Shown piece by piece: positions 33,406 to 44,987 of a stretch of 64,000 nt of DNA (position 1 is the first letter of the stretch; every line of letters begins with the position of its first letter). The DNA is from Portunus trituberculatus. Lineage: Eukaryota; Arthropoda; Malacostraca; Decapoda; Portunidae. The stretch spans positions 25,615,372 through 25,679,371 of the forward strand of contig NC_059285.1 of the NCBI RefSeq assembly GCF_017591435.1. The letters are read 5' to 3'. Made by a program: the position numbers and the translations under genes. Below the pieces are notes generated by a model, which was not told where the DNA came from, ran no database searches, and saw nothing but the letters and a program-made list of their open reading frames with translations.

Positions 33406-34990
33406 TTTTAGTGGTTCTTACCAGCCAAATGTTATATGCATTGAGCATAGTGACATCGACCATGTGGAGAAAGAATTTATGATACCACTTGAATTTTTTT
33501 CTCAAGCACTCTACTCCACTGAGCTGATTGTCACACTTATCAATGAGTCTCATATTTTCAGTGTAATCCATCACAATGTCTGGTTTGAAGATTGTCTTCT
33601 TTGTTTTGTAGTGGACTTTGCTTGTGGCCACAACTTCCCCTTTATGAATAGTAGAAAGCAGGTGGACTGGTTTCTTGTCTGTCCACTTCATGGCTAATAT
33701 ATTTCCCGACTTCTCTTTCTGATAACACTTTAGTCTGGAGTTTATTTTTTTTCTCTGATTACCGTCTTTGTTTGCATCTTCTTCATCATCACCATCACTT
33801 GGGTTATCGTAATGTGAAACTGGGCCATCAAACTTTGGCATGAACCTTCTATTTGCCTTTGCAGTACCACAAGCTCCAGTACCATTGTCGTGTAGAAATT
33901 GCAATAGTGCTGGGCTTGTATACCAGTTGTCAATATACAATATGTGTCCTTTTCCTAGATAGGGAGCCATCATTTTCTTTACTATTGCCCCTGATTTTCC
34001 CAAAGGATCAGTTCTACCTACATTAGGAATATCAACATCTGTCCCTGTGTACATTATCATGTCAAGAACTATACCAGTCTCATAATTGCATAGTACAAAG
34101 ACTTTCATGCCAAAACGATGACATTTTAAGGGAATGTATTGCTTGAAAACAAGCCTACCTTTGAATAATATGAGATTCTCATCAATAACTACTTTCTGAA
34201 AGGGATAGAAAAATTTACTGAATGGTTCCAAAATCATGTTGAAGAAGTTTCTGATTTTCCAAATAGCATCTTCTTTGTCTGGATGGTTGTTGTCTGCGAA
34301 ATGCATGAATCTAGTGAGCAAGAGAAATCTGTCCCGAGACATAAACTTAGTAAATATAGGTGTTGGGATTAGTGGATCATTTTTCCAGAAATCTGCAATA
34401 TCATGTTTGCTTATGAGAGGCATCAGCAACATAAGAGCTAGGAAAACATAGAACTCTTGAGAAGTAGTATCTATCCATTTGTGCACCCTGGAATGATCTG
34501 GGAAAGTAAATTTGTTGGCGACATATTGATAATACTTGTTTGTCTCAGAAATAATGAGATCAATAGTGGCACCATTGAAGAATGTTAAAAAATAATCCGA
34601 TTCTCGTGCATTTGCGTCACATGGCCACTCATCAGTCACCCCAGTAAAAGTGTTACTGAAGGGATGAAGGTGTGGGACAAAATCACTCCCATCCGACCAC
34701 ATGAATGAATGAATACCTTGCTGAGATGCATCTCCACCCTCCTCAACACTCTCATTCATCTCAGTATTATTATGAGTAGATGTGGTCTCCATCTCATCCT
34801 CACTCAAGTCAGGGCTTCCCCATGCCACCACTGGCAGAATCTCCCACCCAGTCATCATCATCATCATCATCATCATCATCAAGCTCACAACTTTCTTCCT
34901 CGTCATCAAATAACATGGGAAGAAACTTGCTGGGTGATAGTGTGAGGCGTGTGTTTCAGTGTGGTTTAGTGATGATGTTGCGCTGGTCAA
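33365..34990 (-). pseudogene. piggyBac transposase, DDE catalytic body
   Basis: 541 open codons of the DDE_Tnp_1_7 (piggyBac) family, close to the family's 550-600 aa. DFVPHLHPFSNTFTGV and IDLIISETNKYYQYV mark the conserved start, then LMLLMPLISKHDIADFW and MSRDRFLLLTRFMHFAD. The three catalytic aspartates lie in VVIDENLILFKGR, HILYIDNWYTSP and DIVMDYTENMRLIDKCDN. The frame is lost near 33405, a few codons after MLNAYNIWL, by a single frameshift; the cysteine-rich end follows in another frame. The methionine run at about 34852-34876 is (ATG)n, which in the neighbouring frame reads poly-Asp. It is recently inactivated or mis-sequenced. Confidence 0.9.
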
Positions 34991-35222
34991 CTGAAGAGTG
35001 GGAAGGACCAGACTCGGGCCGAGTGCTGGTTTTCAGAGCCTTTGTGATGACCGGTGGATACCTAGAGGTGTTATAGATACTACTAGCATGCTCTGCTTTA
35101 CTTTCATCAACAGTAGGGGTAAGACGTTTCCTATTACTGGTCAGAAATGCCGGACCAGATGAAGAACGTGTGGCATCCATAGCTGCTGGCATGCAACTAA
35201 GTGAGGAGCGACGATGAGTCAT
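34878..35222 (-). pseudogene. piggyBac transposase acidic N-terminus (shifted frames)
   Basis: 35222-34956 (88 aa, Ser/Arg/Thr-rich) resembles a disordered N-terminal tail. A second reading frame at about 34930-34820 contains FDDEESCELD followed by poly-Asp encoded by (GAT)n and WVGDSAS. This acidic segment then meets the body frame (DLSEDEMETT) after another shift. The trinucleotide run is a likely cause of the frame instability. Which start codon is real cannot be decided. Confidence 0.5.
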
Positions 35223-35239
35223 GACTCATGACGCGCGGT

Positions 35240-35590
35240 GCAGGCCAGGACGGCACGTCTGACAGTGTTACAAACATCTAGTGAAGATGGTCTTGTTTCC
35301 ATAATCTTATTCACTTTATCTCTTTTCTATTATACAAAAACAACTTCTATACTACTAAATTATAGCTTTCTCTTACCATACATGAGACTCAAACTCTAAT
35401 ATCTATGAGAGGAATGCAATATCGACTAAATAAAATAAAAACATAGTGGTTTCATTGTTTTCCTTTATAAATATGATATAAATAACCAAATTCTTATTAG
35501 AAGGATATAAATTACTAAAAGAAAGGTTATTGGAACAAAAAAAATAATTTCAAAGAAATATGAATCACGGGAATTTTATGGTGCCTGTTT
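35240..35590. other. AT-rich sequence without recognised feature
   Basis: No reading frame, inverted repeat or known terminus was seen between the piggyBac N-terminus and the next LINE fragment. Confidence 0.5.
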
Positions 35591-35689
35591 AAAAAGAGCG
35601 CTTCCAGAAGGCGTACAGCAGTTTGCCGCCAAGCCACCCAGAAGGCGTACAGCAGTTTTTGGGTTAACTGGCCTATACTCCGGGACTGT

Positions 35690-36690
35690 GAGTGCTGTGA
35701 AGTGTAGAGGGGGCATGTCCAGCTTCTTTCCTGTGAATATAGGAGTGAGGCAGGGAAGTGTGCTTGCTCCATCACTTTTCAACACTTGCATTGACTGGAT
35801 ACTAGGCAGAGTTGTAGACCAAAGTCATTGTGGAGCATCTGTCGGCAATACTGAGATTATAGGTCTTGATTTTGCCAATGATGCAATAATCTTTGCCGAG
35901 TCACTGGAGGTTCTGGTAATGGCTGTAGAGGCACTGCATAAGGCGGTGAAGCCCTTGAGATTCCAGGTTTCCTGGCCCAAGACCAAGGTTCAGGTGTTTG
36001 GAGGCTTACTGGATGAAACAGTTCAGTCTGTCCATGTGTGTGGTGAAAACATTGAGAAACTTCACATACCTTAGTAGTGTAGTGCGTAATGATGGTGGGT
36101 TGAGCCAGAAAGTTGTAAAGCGGACTGGCTGGGCTTACGGTGTTATGGACTCGCTCAACACGAGTATTTGGTGTTGTCGGTACCTGTGCAGATGGATGAA
36201 GATTTGGATCTTCAAGTCGCTAGTGATCCCTGTCTTACTCTATGGTTGTAAGACATGGGACACTGAACACTGATCTGAAGAGATGAATTGACATATTTGG
36301 TACTAGATGCCTCCATAGGATCATGGGATACTGCTGGTATGACTTTGTGTCAAGTCATTGGTTGCTCCGTGAGACTGATGTGAGGCTAATTACCAGCATA
36401 GTCCATCAACACCAACTGTGACTAAATGGGCATGTGGCACACTACCCAGAAGCCGATCTTGCATCGGGTTGTCTCCAAAAGGGATAGCCAGCATGGAGGA
36501 GGGCAAGGAGACATCTATAGAACTCATGGTTGTGGCAAATTGATGCCTCTTTCTGGAAGTTACTTGGCATGGGAATAGAGCCTGCAAGAAGACTCGCAAA
36601 GAGTGAATTCCTGGAGTGGTGTCATAGGGTAGGTGAGGCAATGCGCTCCCTGGCATATGTCCCCTATGATTGATTGATTGATTCTATACT
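35690..36690 (+). pseudogene. LINE RT C-terminal half, RTE/BovB-like group
   Basis: The 128-aa opening frame reads IGVRQGSVLAPSLFNTCIDWIL and then IIGLDFANDAIIFAESLEVL. The catalytic box is FAND instead of FADD, so the second active-site Asp is lost. VSWPKTKVQVFGGLLDE follows, then a frameshift at about 36030. The second frame has FTYLSSVVRNDGG, AYGVMDSLNTSIW and IPVLLYGCKTW. The 3' part is degraded, and the element ends in a (GATT)n tail at about 36668-36683. The short-repeat tail and sequence pattern suggest an RTE-like LINE unrelated to LINE-A to LINE-D. Confidence 0.75.
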
Positions 36691-36883
36691 TTCAACTTTC
36701 TATGACTTCACTTCATTTAAGTGGGAGGTTTCAAGAGTTTTATCCCTTTCTTTTGGCTAACTCTTTCGGACCTGCCAGGGAACTAGCAACTAAATTGGTC
36801 TTTTTTCATTTCACTCTTTAGGTTGCCCTTGGCCAGTTTTCCCCTCTTACATAAACACAAACACACACACACACACACACACA
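36691..36883. repeat. Unclassified repeat tail and (CA)n tract
   Basis: A LINE 3'-end-like phrase (GCCAGTTTTCCCCTCTTACATAAA) at 36829-36852 recurs in similar form at about 59020-59040. It leads into (CA)n at about 36852-36883. A 5'-truncated LINE-A begins right after the CA tract, as in the minus-strand array. Confidence 0.6.
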
Positions 36884-39421
36884 AAATTCACACAATTTCA
36901 TGGACCAATCAAGAGTATAAAGACATGATAGATGACACAATAAGGAGTCTAACGACAATCATTAAAGAAAGGAGAAAAGTTATATTAGTAGATTTCAACT
37001 GTAAAGAAGTGGACTGGGAAAATTATAAAAGTGGTATGGGAGAAGAAGCCTGGGGAGAAAGATTTCTGAACCTAATGATAGATAATATGATGGACCAAAG
37101 AGTAAAGGAAAACACAAGATTCAGAAGAAACAACGAGCCGGCGAGATTGGACCTAGTTTTTACAAGGGGTATACAAATGAACAATGATATAAGATATAAG
37201 TGTCCATTGGGAAAGAGTGACCATGTAATATTGGAAATGGATATAGAAGAGGGAAAGGAAGATAGAGACGATTCATACAAAGGAGACCGATTAAATTACA
37301 GAAAGGCTGATATTGAGAATCTCAAGAACTACTTCAAATACGTTAACTGGGAGGAGATGGAAAACTCAGAGACAGTGCAAGAGAAGCATAACTTATTTTT
37401 GGAAATATACAAAACAGGAGTCAGGGAATATGTCCTGAAATATAGGCCTAAAGAAGAAGGAAAGAAAGATTGGTTTAACGCAAGGTGTGCTAGGGCAAAG
37501 GAGAAAAGAGATGGAGCATGGAAAAAGTGGAGAAGAAATAGAAATCCAGTAAATAAGGAAAACTTCAAGGCAGCAAGAAATGAATATGTTAAGGTGAGGA
37601 AGGATGAGGAAAGGAACTATGAAAAGGACATTGTTGAAAAATGTAAGAAACAACCAAAATTGTTCTACAGATTCATAAATGGAAAACTTAGGCAAAAAGA
37701 AACAATAGAAAGGTTAAAAGGAGAGAATGGGATGGTGGAAGACCCAAAAAGTATGGCAGAACTATTAAATAATAAATTCCAGGAGGTCTTTACTAAGGAA
37801 TCCAAATTTGAAAGGCCACAAGGTTATGGAGAGACCGTCTATATGAAAGAGGTTAAAGTAACCAAGCTTGAAATAAAAGAGTTATTGAAGGAATTGGATG
37901 AAGGGAAGGCAATGGGACCGGATGAAGTCTCAGGCAGAATACTGAAAGAATGTAGGGAAGAACTAGCAAGTCCTATATACATCATAAAATGTTCAGTAGA
38001 AAATTTAACAGTACCAGTAGAATGGAAAAGGGCTGAGGTGGTTCCCATATATAAGAGCGGAAGGAAGGAAGAACCTTTAAATTATAGACCAGTATCACTA
38101 ACTAGTGTAATATGCAAGATGTGTGAAAGAATAATAAAGAAACAATGGATCGAGTTCCTTCAAGACAACAAATTAATATCAAATAGCCAATTTGGTTTTA
38201 GAAAGACGGTCGTGTGTAACTAATTTACTGAGTTTCTACTCTAGAATAGTTGATAGAGTACAAGAAAGAGAGGGATGGGTTGACTATATTTATTTGGATT
38301 TAAAAAAGGTGTTTGACAAAGTGCCACATGCAAGATTACTGTGGAAGTTAGAGGAGAAGGGTGGCTTAAAAAGAAGCACATTGAGATGGATGGAAAATTA
38401 TTTGAGGGGGAGAGAAATAAGGACGGTAGTTAAAGATATGAAGTCCAAGTGGAGAGCAGTAGAAAGCGGAGTGCCGCAGGGGTCAGTATTATCACCAATA
38501 CTTTTCCTCATATATATAAACGACATGCCAGAAGGAGTGAACAGCTACATAAATCTGTTTGCGGATGATACGAAACTGTGCAGAGATATAAAGAAAAAGA
38601 GGATTGTGAAATACTGCAGGAAGACCTAAATAAGATCTGGGAATAGAGTAAAAAGTGGGAAATGGAATTCAATGTGGACAAAAGCCATGTCATGGAAATG
38701 GGAAAGAGTGAAAGACGACCTGTGGGAATCTATAACATGGGAGATGGAGTAGAACTGGAGAAAGTAGAAAAGGAAAAGGACTTAGGAGTGACGATGAAAG
38801 AAAACAATCAACCGGTAAGCCATATTGATAGAATTTTCAGAGACATGTAATTTGCTAAGGAATATTGGAGAAGCATTTCACTACATGGACAAAGAAATGA
38901 TGAAGAAATTGATAAGTACTATAATAAGACCCAGATTGGAATATGCAGGAGTAATGTGGACCCCTCATAAAAAGAAACACATAAGGAAGTTGTAGAGACT
39001 ACAAAAAATGGCTACAAGAATGGTTCCAGAATTTGAAGGGATGACATATGAGGAGAGACTAAAGGCTATGGATCTACCAACGCTGGAACAAAGAAGGGAG
39101 AGAGGGGATCTGATACAAGTTTACAAATTGATCAACGGAATGGACCAAGTGGATAATGAGAAACTGATCCTGAGAGAAGAATATGACATTTGAAGCACAA
39201 GATCGCATAGTAAAAAGCTGAGAAAGAGAAGATGTCTGAGAGATGTTAAAAAATATAGTTTCCTGCAAAGATGTATTGAGACGTGGAACAGTTTGAATGA
39301 AGAAGTAGTGTCTGCAACGAGTGTGCATACTTTTAAAGTAAGATTGAATAAGTGTAGATATGGAGATGGGGCCACACAAGCATAAAGCCCAGGCCCTGTA
39401 AAACTGCAACTAGGTAAATAC
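36884..39421 (+). mobile_element. LINE-A copy 5 (plus strand), 5'-truncated
   Basis: A solitary LINE-A in the opposite orientation to the array. It starts inside the endonuclease next to a (CA)n tract and ends with one CAACTAGGTAAATA unit at 39409. The 3' flank is not a CA repeat beyond ACAC. It belongs to the same subfamily as copy 3. ORF2 is broken near 38195, 38590, 38640 and 38850. Confidence 0.9.
36898..38223 (+). pseudogene. LINE-A copy 5 ORF2, endonuclease end to RT fingers
   Basis: The longest LINE reading frame in the window. It has the endonuclease C-terminal half (SWTNQEYKDMIDD, FNCKEVDWENY without the preceding GD, ARLDLVFTRG, KSDHVILEMD), the linker (WFNARCARAKEKRDGAWKKW, LFYRFINGKLR) and RT fingers up to NSQFGFRKT. 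A one-base shift inside the FRKGRSC block at 38205 ends it. The RT palm continues at 38192-38629 with DLKKVFDKVPHARLL, SGVPQGSVLSPILF and LFADDTKLC. Translation upstream of 36898 runs through the CA repeat and is not genuine. Confidence 0.85.
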
Positions 39422-39590
39422 ACGACGGAGCCGTTGAGCAGGACGCACACATCTGAGCAGCTCGCAGAGATTACTACAAAAGGACTTGAACTCAGGCCTA
39501 GATGTATGTACAGGGGGAGAGGGGGCCATAGGTTCTCCTATCTCCAAATGAAATAAATGTTAGATCACATATAGCTAAGGAATGAATAAC
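39422..39590. other. Short spacer between LINE-A copy 5 and LINE-C
   Basis: No recognised feature. It may include the LINE-C leader, since ORF1 of LINE-C begins near 39718 and the leader cannot be delimited. Confidence 0.4.
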
Positions 39591-39717
39591 GAGAGAGAGA
39601 TGAAAGCAAGTATAGTGCTGCCAGGCGCATGGCGGAAGCAAAACATATGCCGAGTGAAAACCAACGTTTTATAGAAACCCCATTGGTTTAAGGAAACTGA
39701 CTGAAAATACTATGGAA

Positions 39718-40524
39718 AAGGATTTCTTGGGTTTCTGGGATGAATGAGGTAATGTCAAACGGCTTATTAATGTAGAAAGAGAATTAAGATATATGAAGGT
39801 GGTGATGTCCAGCCTCATGGACAAACAAGACCGACTGCAAACAGAAAATACAACCCTGAAATTGAGAGTAGCTGAATGTGAGAAGGTCAGTAGAATAAAC
39901 CAGGAATTAAAAGAGGAGATTCTAGAAATAAGGAAGCAAAATGACACTTTAAAGACAACATGCCAGAATTATGAAAGCTCTTTAAAGAGCTTGCAAGATA
40001 AAGTGCAGGATGGGATTACAGACAGGGTAGAAGCTGATCTGGGTGATAACAAATTGAAAGAACTAAGAAATGAATGAAAACAGGAGCAAGAAGAAGAAAA
40101 AGTCAAATTTTCAGAAGTGGTAAGGAGACAAATTCAGGAGAACACAAAAGTCGCTGTAATAGAAGTTATCAAGGAAAAAGGAAAATATGGTGCAGGATGC
40201 AGTGGACAAGAAAAAAAGCTTCGTGATTTATGGGATGAGGGAAAAGAAAAACCCAAATAAATTCATAAGACAACGTGATGCACACAAGAATTTGACCAGG
40301 AGGTGGAGGAAGTGGTTAGGCTGGGAAGGTACAGAGAAGGGGGTAAGAGACCAATGAAGGTGAAAATGAGATCTCAAGTGGCTGTGAAGGAAATTATGGT
40401 TAGAAAAGGGAAGCTGGTCAATGATGTTGATCACAAGGAAATATGGATAAAAAGAGATGTGAACTTAGAGGAAAGGGAAAAGGAAAAAGCGCTAAGATGT
40501 GAAGCTAAGGAAAAAAACGAGTAA
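39718..40524 (+). pseudogene. LINE-C ORF1
   Basis: The N-terminus KDFLGFWDE keeps the (D/E)F-x-GF box seen in other LINE ORF1s here, then a stop. 39793-40077 is coiled coil (LQTENTTLKLRVAECEKV). After stops, 40303-40524 has EEVVRLGRYREGGKRPMKVK, DHKEIWIKRDVNLEEREKEK and the EAKEKNE end typical of CR1-group ORF1 RNA-binding domains. Several stops and frameshifts make it non-functional. Confidence 0.75.
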
Positions 40525-40588
40525 AGGACAGAGATAGAATAGAGAAGAAGAATTTTTACTGGAGGGTTCTGGATATGAGACTAAAGAA

Positions 40589-42430
40589 GTGGTACCTAAG
40601 GAAAAAAGAGGAGGTTGTGGAGGAGGCAATAAATTAAGAGTGACTTATACTAACATAAATGGGTTGTTATCAAGCTTATTGGAAGTTCGAGATCATTTGA
40701 AAGAGAAAAAGCCGGATGTAATGTGCATCGTTGAAACAAAACTGAAAAAAGAGATCCATGTCAACTTTAAAGAGGAGGGATATAATACGTGGAGGAGGGA
40801 CAGAAAGGATAAAGGGGGAGGAGGAGTGCTAATAATGGTTTGTGATAATATATGCATGGAGGATGTGCAATATGGTGAGGACAAGGTGGAAGTAATGGAA
40901 GTAACAATCAAAACAGAAGATCTGAAGAAAAGAAAAATTATAGTTACATATGTTCTACCAAAGACTAATACATGGGGATCAGAAGAGCATAAAGATATGC
41001 AAAGAGAGGTGATAAAGTGCCTAGATAACATGATAAAAAGAGATAGAAGAATACTCTTTGTTGGAGACTTCAACTGTAAAAAAATAAACTGGAGAGAGAT
41101 GGAAGTAATGGATAATGCTGGGCAGTGGAGTGAGAAAGTGTTACAGTTGACTATGGTTAATACAATGGACCAGTGAGTGGAGGAGTCAACAAGGTACAGA
41201 GGGGAAGAAGAACCATCGTTGCTTGACCTAGTTTTCACAAAGAAACCAGAGTCCCCTCCAATCATACAATACCTTAGTCAAATGGGGAAAAGTGATCATG
41301 TGACATTACAGGTGCAAATGCAGGAGGAAGATGAGATAAGTTACAGAGAGGACTATAAAGGAGAGAGATTAAACTATGCAAGAGCGGATTTTAAAAAATT
41401 AAGGTTATTTTGCTGATATTGTGTGGAGTAATATTATGTGCAGGAAGACTGTACAAGAGAAATATGACATATTCTTACAGAAATACAATGAAGGAGTAAA
41501 AAAGTTTGTTCCTGTTTATAGAGTACAGAAAAAAATACATGCTTGGTACAATGCTACATGTATACAAGCAAAAAAAAGGCAAAGGATAAAGCGTGGAAGA
41601 AACTCTTAAAGCAGGGAAATGACTATAATAGTCGGCAGTACAAAGATACTAGAAATGAATATATTAGAGTAAGGAGAGAGAAAGAAAGAAAGTTTGAGAA
41701 GGATGTAGTGGATAAAAGCAAGGATGAACCCAAACTTTTCTACAAGTTTATAAACGGCAAAACAAATAATGAGGAAACAATTTAAAAAATAATTAAAGAA
41801 GTGAAGACATACCAAACAGAGAAGGAAATGTGTGAAATAATGAATGAGAGCTTCAAAACGGTATTCACTGGAGATGATGATTTCACAGAACCTAATAGAA
41901 CATTGGATTGCCAAGGATTACAGGAGATTGCAGTGCACAAACAGGATATTGGAAGATTACTGGACAAGTTGGAAGTCAGGAAAGCAGTGGGGCCAGATGG
42001 TGTATCAGGCTAGGTGCTAAAAGAATGTAAAGAGCAATTACTGGATCCAATTTGAGAAATAATTAAAAGTTCAATAAATGAAGGGAAAGTTCCCCTAGAG
42101 TGTAAGAGAGCCAATGTAATACCGATATTTAAAGGTGGAAAGGCAACTGAACCACTAAACTACAGACCAGTGTCACTTACAAGTGTCATAGGGAAGTTAT
42201 GTGAAATACTTATCAAAGAAAAATGGGTTAAATTTCCAGATGAGGAGCAAGTCATATCAAACAGACAATTTGGGTTCAGGACAGGGCGGTCATGTGTATC
42301 AAACTTGTTAAGCTTGTACTCGAGAGTTATTGCAGGACTTGAAAACAGAGATGGATGGGTAGACACAGTGCACCTGGACATTAAAAAGGCTTTCGATAAA
42401 GTCCCGCACAGAAGACTTCTTTGGAAACTA
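40589..42430 (+). pseudogene. LINE-C ORF2, endonuclease and first half of RT
   Basis: The endonuclease at 40589-41416 has YTNINGLLSSLLEVRDHLK, CIVETKLKKE, VGDFNCKKINW, LLDLVFTKK and KSDHVTLQV. There is one stop at 41174-41176. The linker runs to about 41800. RT starts with VRKAVGPDGVSG, stop, then PLNYRPVSLTSVIGKLCE, NRQFGFRTGRSCVSN and DIKKAFDKVPHRRLLWKL, where the reading is cut at TA 42429-42430 by a pogo-like element. It continues at 43537. Confidence 0.85.
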
Positions 42431-42815
42431 CAGAAAAACCTCAGCTCATGACCATAATTTGTTCCTAAATCCTGTTCATCACCCGATTTGTTCGTCCCCT
42501 GAATCAATTTTTCCCATAAGAATGTATTGAAATACCATTAATACATTCCAGACCCCCAAAAAAATCATACTTTTGTCCATAAAACCCACTCAAAATAGAT
42601 CTTTAATGTATGCATGATATGAACGAAATAATTATAGAAAGCCTAAATTGTTTTACTTACCTAAATGCTATCAAAATTATCAGAAAATGAATGAAAAAGA
42701 AAAGGTTATTTACTTGAAAGACTGAACGTTGATGGCATGATGGAATGGAGGAGAGGAGGATGGGGAGGAAGACAGACAAGATCAGAGAAGACAGTCATGA
42801 GAGAGGACTTTAGAT

Positions 42816-43088
42816 GTGCGCAGCGTGCCAGAGCTACACAACAGCTGTGTAGCGTCACAAGTCAGTACCACTATGTGGGGACCCGTTATAGTGAACATCA
42901 GCATGGGAAACATGAAAAGATTGCCAGTCTTCGTCTCTGCCTTGGAAGACCCTTGCCTGCTGGGGATTGACTTCCTCATGCATGTGGGAGCAAGTTTGGA
43001 CTTCCAAGAAGGGAAGTTAAAGGCACGTGGCCAGGAAGTTCTTTTGATCCTCAGAGGTGATGCTCATTGTGAGAGGAGCGGGCAGTAG
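42816..43088 (+). pseudogene. Retroviral-type aspartic protease-like fragment inside family D element
   Basis: A 90-aa open stretch contains ALEDPCLLGIDFLMHVGASLDFQEGKL. This resembles the C-terminal half of Ty3/gypsy-type aspartic proteases (the ...LLG-DFL...GA-LDF...G motif after the active site). The catalytic D-T/S-G motif is not visible. It is probably a captured retrotransposon fragment. Confidence 0.5.
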
Positions 43089-43363
43089 GGCGGTGTTCCT
43101 TGCCAGGCGAGCGAGGAAATAGCTGCGATGGATGTGCCACAATCTGCAGTACCTGGACATGGCCATGATGATGATGACAGCAACGCTGAGAGCCACCAGA
43201 GCAGCAAGGATAACGCCGAGGAAGCTACATTAGAGCGCGCCGGTAACATCACCATGCCCAGGAAAAACAGGAGAAAATCGTGGTGGCATGGAGATTATGT
43301 TATGTAATATTTTTTGTATGTTCCTGTTTCTATTTTCTTTTGTGCTTATTTTGTTTTGTTGTT

Positions 43364-43418
43364 GTGTGATAGCTGGGTTAGCTATCACACAAACGGCTCA
43401 CCTGTCGGTGAGCCGTTT
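43364..43418. repeat. Two perfect back-to-back hairpins
   Basis: 43364-43390: GTGTGATAGCT, loop GGGTT, AGCTATCACAC (11-bp perfect stem). 43391-43402: AAACGGCTCACC, loop TGTC, and 43407-43418 GGTGAGCCGTTT (12-bp perfect stem). They are directly adjacent, with no base between them, near the right end of the family D element. Function unknown. Confidence 0.9.
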
Positions 43419-43536
43419 AACCGCGTTCGTCCCCCGAAATATCGTTTGTCCCCTGGGTCAATATATTGACAAATTTTTTGGTTGTCTCCCAAATTGTTCG
43501 TCCTTAAAGACGTTCATCAAGCGACGTTTTACTGTA

Positions 43537-44166
43537 CAGTACATCGGAGGACTGCGTGGAACCTTGCTCGAATGCACAAGATATTATTTGAAGGATAGGG
43601 AAATGAGAACTGTGATTAGAGATACATACTCATCTCGGGGTAAAGTAACTAGCGGAGTGCCACAATGGTCACTGTTAGCCCCCATTATGTTTCAAGTTTA
43701 TGTAAACGACATTCACATTGGGATGAACAGTTATATAAAATTATTTCCTGATGATGCAAAGTTGCTAATAGTTATCAAAACCAGAGAGGACTGTCTGCTG
43801 TTGCAGGAAGATTTAAACAAGATCTATGAATGGAGCAAGAAGTGGAAATTGGAGTTTAATGCCAAGAAATGTCACATAATGGAACTAGGAAAGAGTAAGA
43901 GAAGACCAGCATGGAAATATTTGATAGGGGAGGAGCAAATAATGAAGACTAAAGAAGAAAAAGATCTTGGAGTGATCATACAAGAAAATCTGAGCCCTGA
44001 TAAACACATAAGCAAGATATTTGGACTATCATATAAGATGTTGACTAATATAAGAGTGGCATTTCATTAAATTGGTAAAGATATGATGAAAAAAATCATC
44101 AGAAGCATAATACACCCAAGGCTGGAATATGCAGCAGTGGTATGGTCTCCGACCTCTAAAAAGGAT
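43537..44166 (+). pseudogene. LINE-C ORF2, second half of RT
   Basis: This continues the RT after the family D insertion: CTRYYLKDREMRTVIRD, SGVPQWSLLAPIMFQVYVND (Trp replaces Gly of the usual PQGS), and YIKLFPDDAKLLIV, where Pro replaces Ala in the FADD box and both Asp are kept. The thumb follows (DLGVIIQENLSPDKHISK), then RPRLEYAAVVWSPTSKKD, where the second insertion at TA 44166-44167 cuts it. Confidence 0.85.
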
Positions 44167-44987
44167 ACAGGGGATCCTTGCAATTCGATGGGGTTAGGGC
44201 GGTCTTTCATCGGTCGAATCAGCGTTAATTCGAATCGTGAAGCAATTTTTCCCATAAGATACTTAAGAATTAGGGGGGGGGATGGGGACCAACCTCCAGC
44301 CTAGACCCCCCAAAACATCACTATAACCATTAAAAAGCACTAATCTAGATTAAATCAGTACTTCATTTATATCTAATTTTTTTTATTAACCCTTTTGGTG
44401 CTCCGGACCATGATCGTGGTCCCATATTTGACGAGTCACAAAATTAAACCGTGCGCCTCCTGGCTGCTGCTAGTTGCCAGATGACATTCTCCCAGCCTTC
44501 CTCGACTCATGAGATGCGCCATCAGTTGCGTGGTAAGAAAAATATAGTCACAATGGCATCCACACAATAGAGTATTAGATAACCCCTTTTTTCACAATTA
44601 TTATCATTTTACGACGTCGCTAGTGGCTATTTGTGCATTTATTTACAGAAATAACAAGAGTAATGATCAAATCTCTTTGTTAGAGAGCAGATATGCCAGA
44701 TATTATTCGTTTACTGGTAATATATTGCGTATTTAGTATGTTACCATACATGGACATGCGTATCCTCGCTCATGACCTCCTCTCCCTATTGTTTACATAA
44801 CCTTATATATGATAAGCGTCTGGAAACAAAGGAGGAGGATTGTAGGGGACCCTCAGTCAATGTTTGTCAGGAGTGATGGATAGTTCTCGACCCCCCTACC
44901 TCTCATGGTCCCCCACCGCCAGCTGCCTGCTACGCCCGCGGTGCGGTGTAGAAGGCCCACAGTTGTTACCACACTGTATGCTATTGC

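Larger units (their letters stand above)
33121..35222 (-). mobile_element. piggyBac-type DNA transposon, nearly complete coding region
   Basis: The coding part runs from about 35222 to 33124 on the minus strand in three frames: N-terminus, catalytic body and cysteine-rich C-terminus. I did not find TTAA target duplications or terminal repeats on either side. The left one may be hidden by the (GT)n tract and LINE array, and the right flank from 35240 shows no CCC-type terminus. Confidence 0.75.
42431..43534. mobile_element. Pogo-like inverted-repeat element, family D
   Basis: The 1104-bp element is flanked by TA (42429-42430 and 43535-43536). The left end is CAGAAAAACCTCAGCTCATG and the right end, in reverse complement, is CAGTAAAACGTCGCTTGATG; the ends are similar but not identical. 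It contains no transposase domain that I recognise. Inside are a protease-like fragment and two perfect hairpins (separate entries). The TA target and CAG ends fit Tc1/mariner-pogo elements. It is non-autonomous. Confidence 0.7.

Noticed and set aside
34780..35076. Plus-strand reading frame with long Ser (or His) runs
   Set aside because: It is the complement of the (ATG/GAT)n run in the piggyBac N-terminus.
36823..36897. Start of the 466-aa LINE-A frame as a real N-terminus
   Set aside because: The first residues come from a (CA)n tract; genuine homology starts at SWTNQEY.
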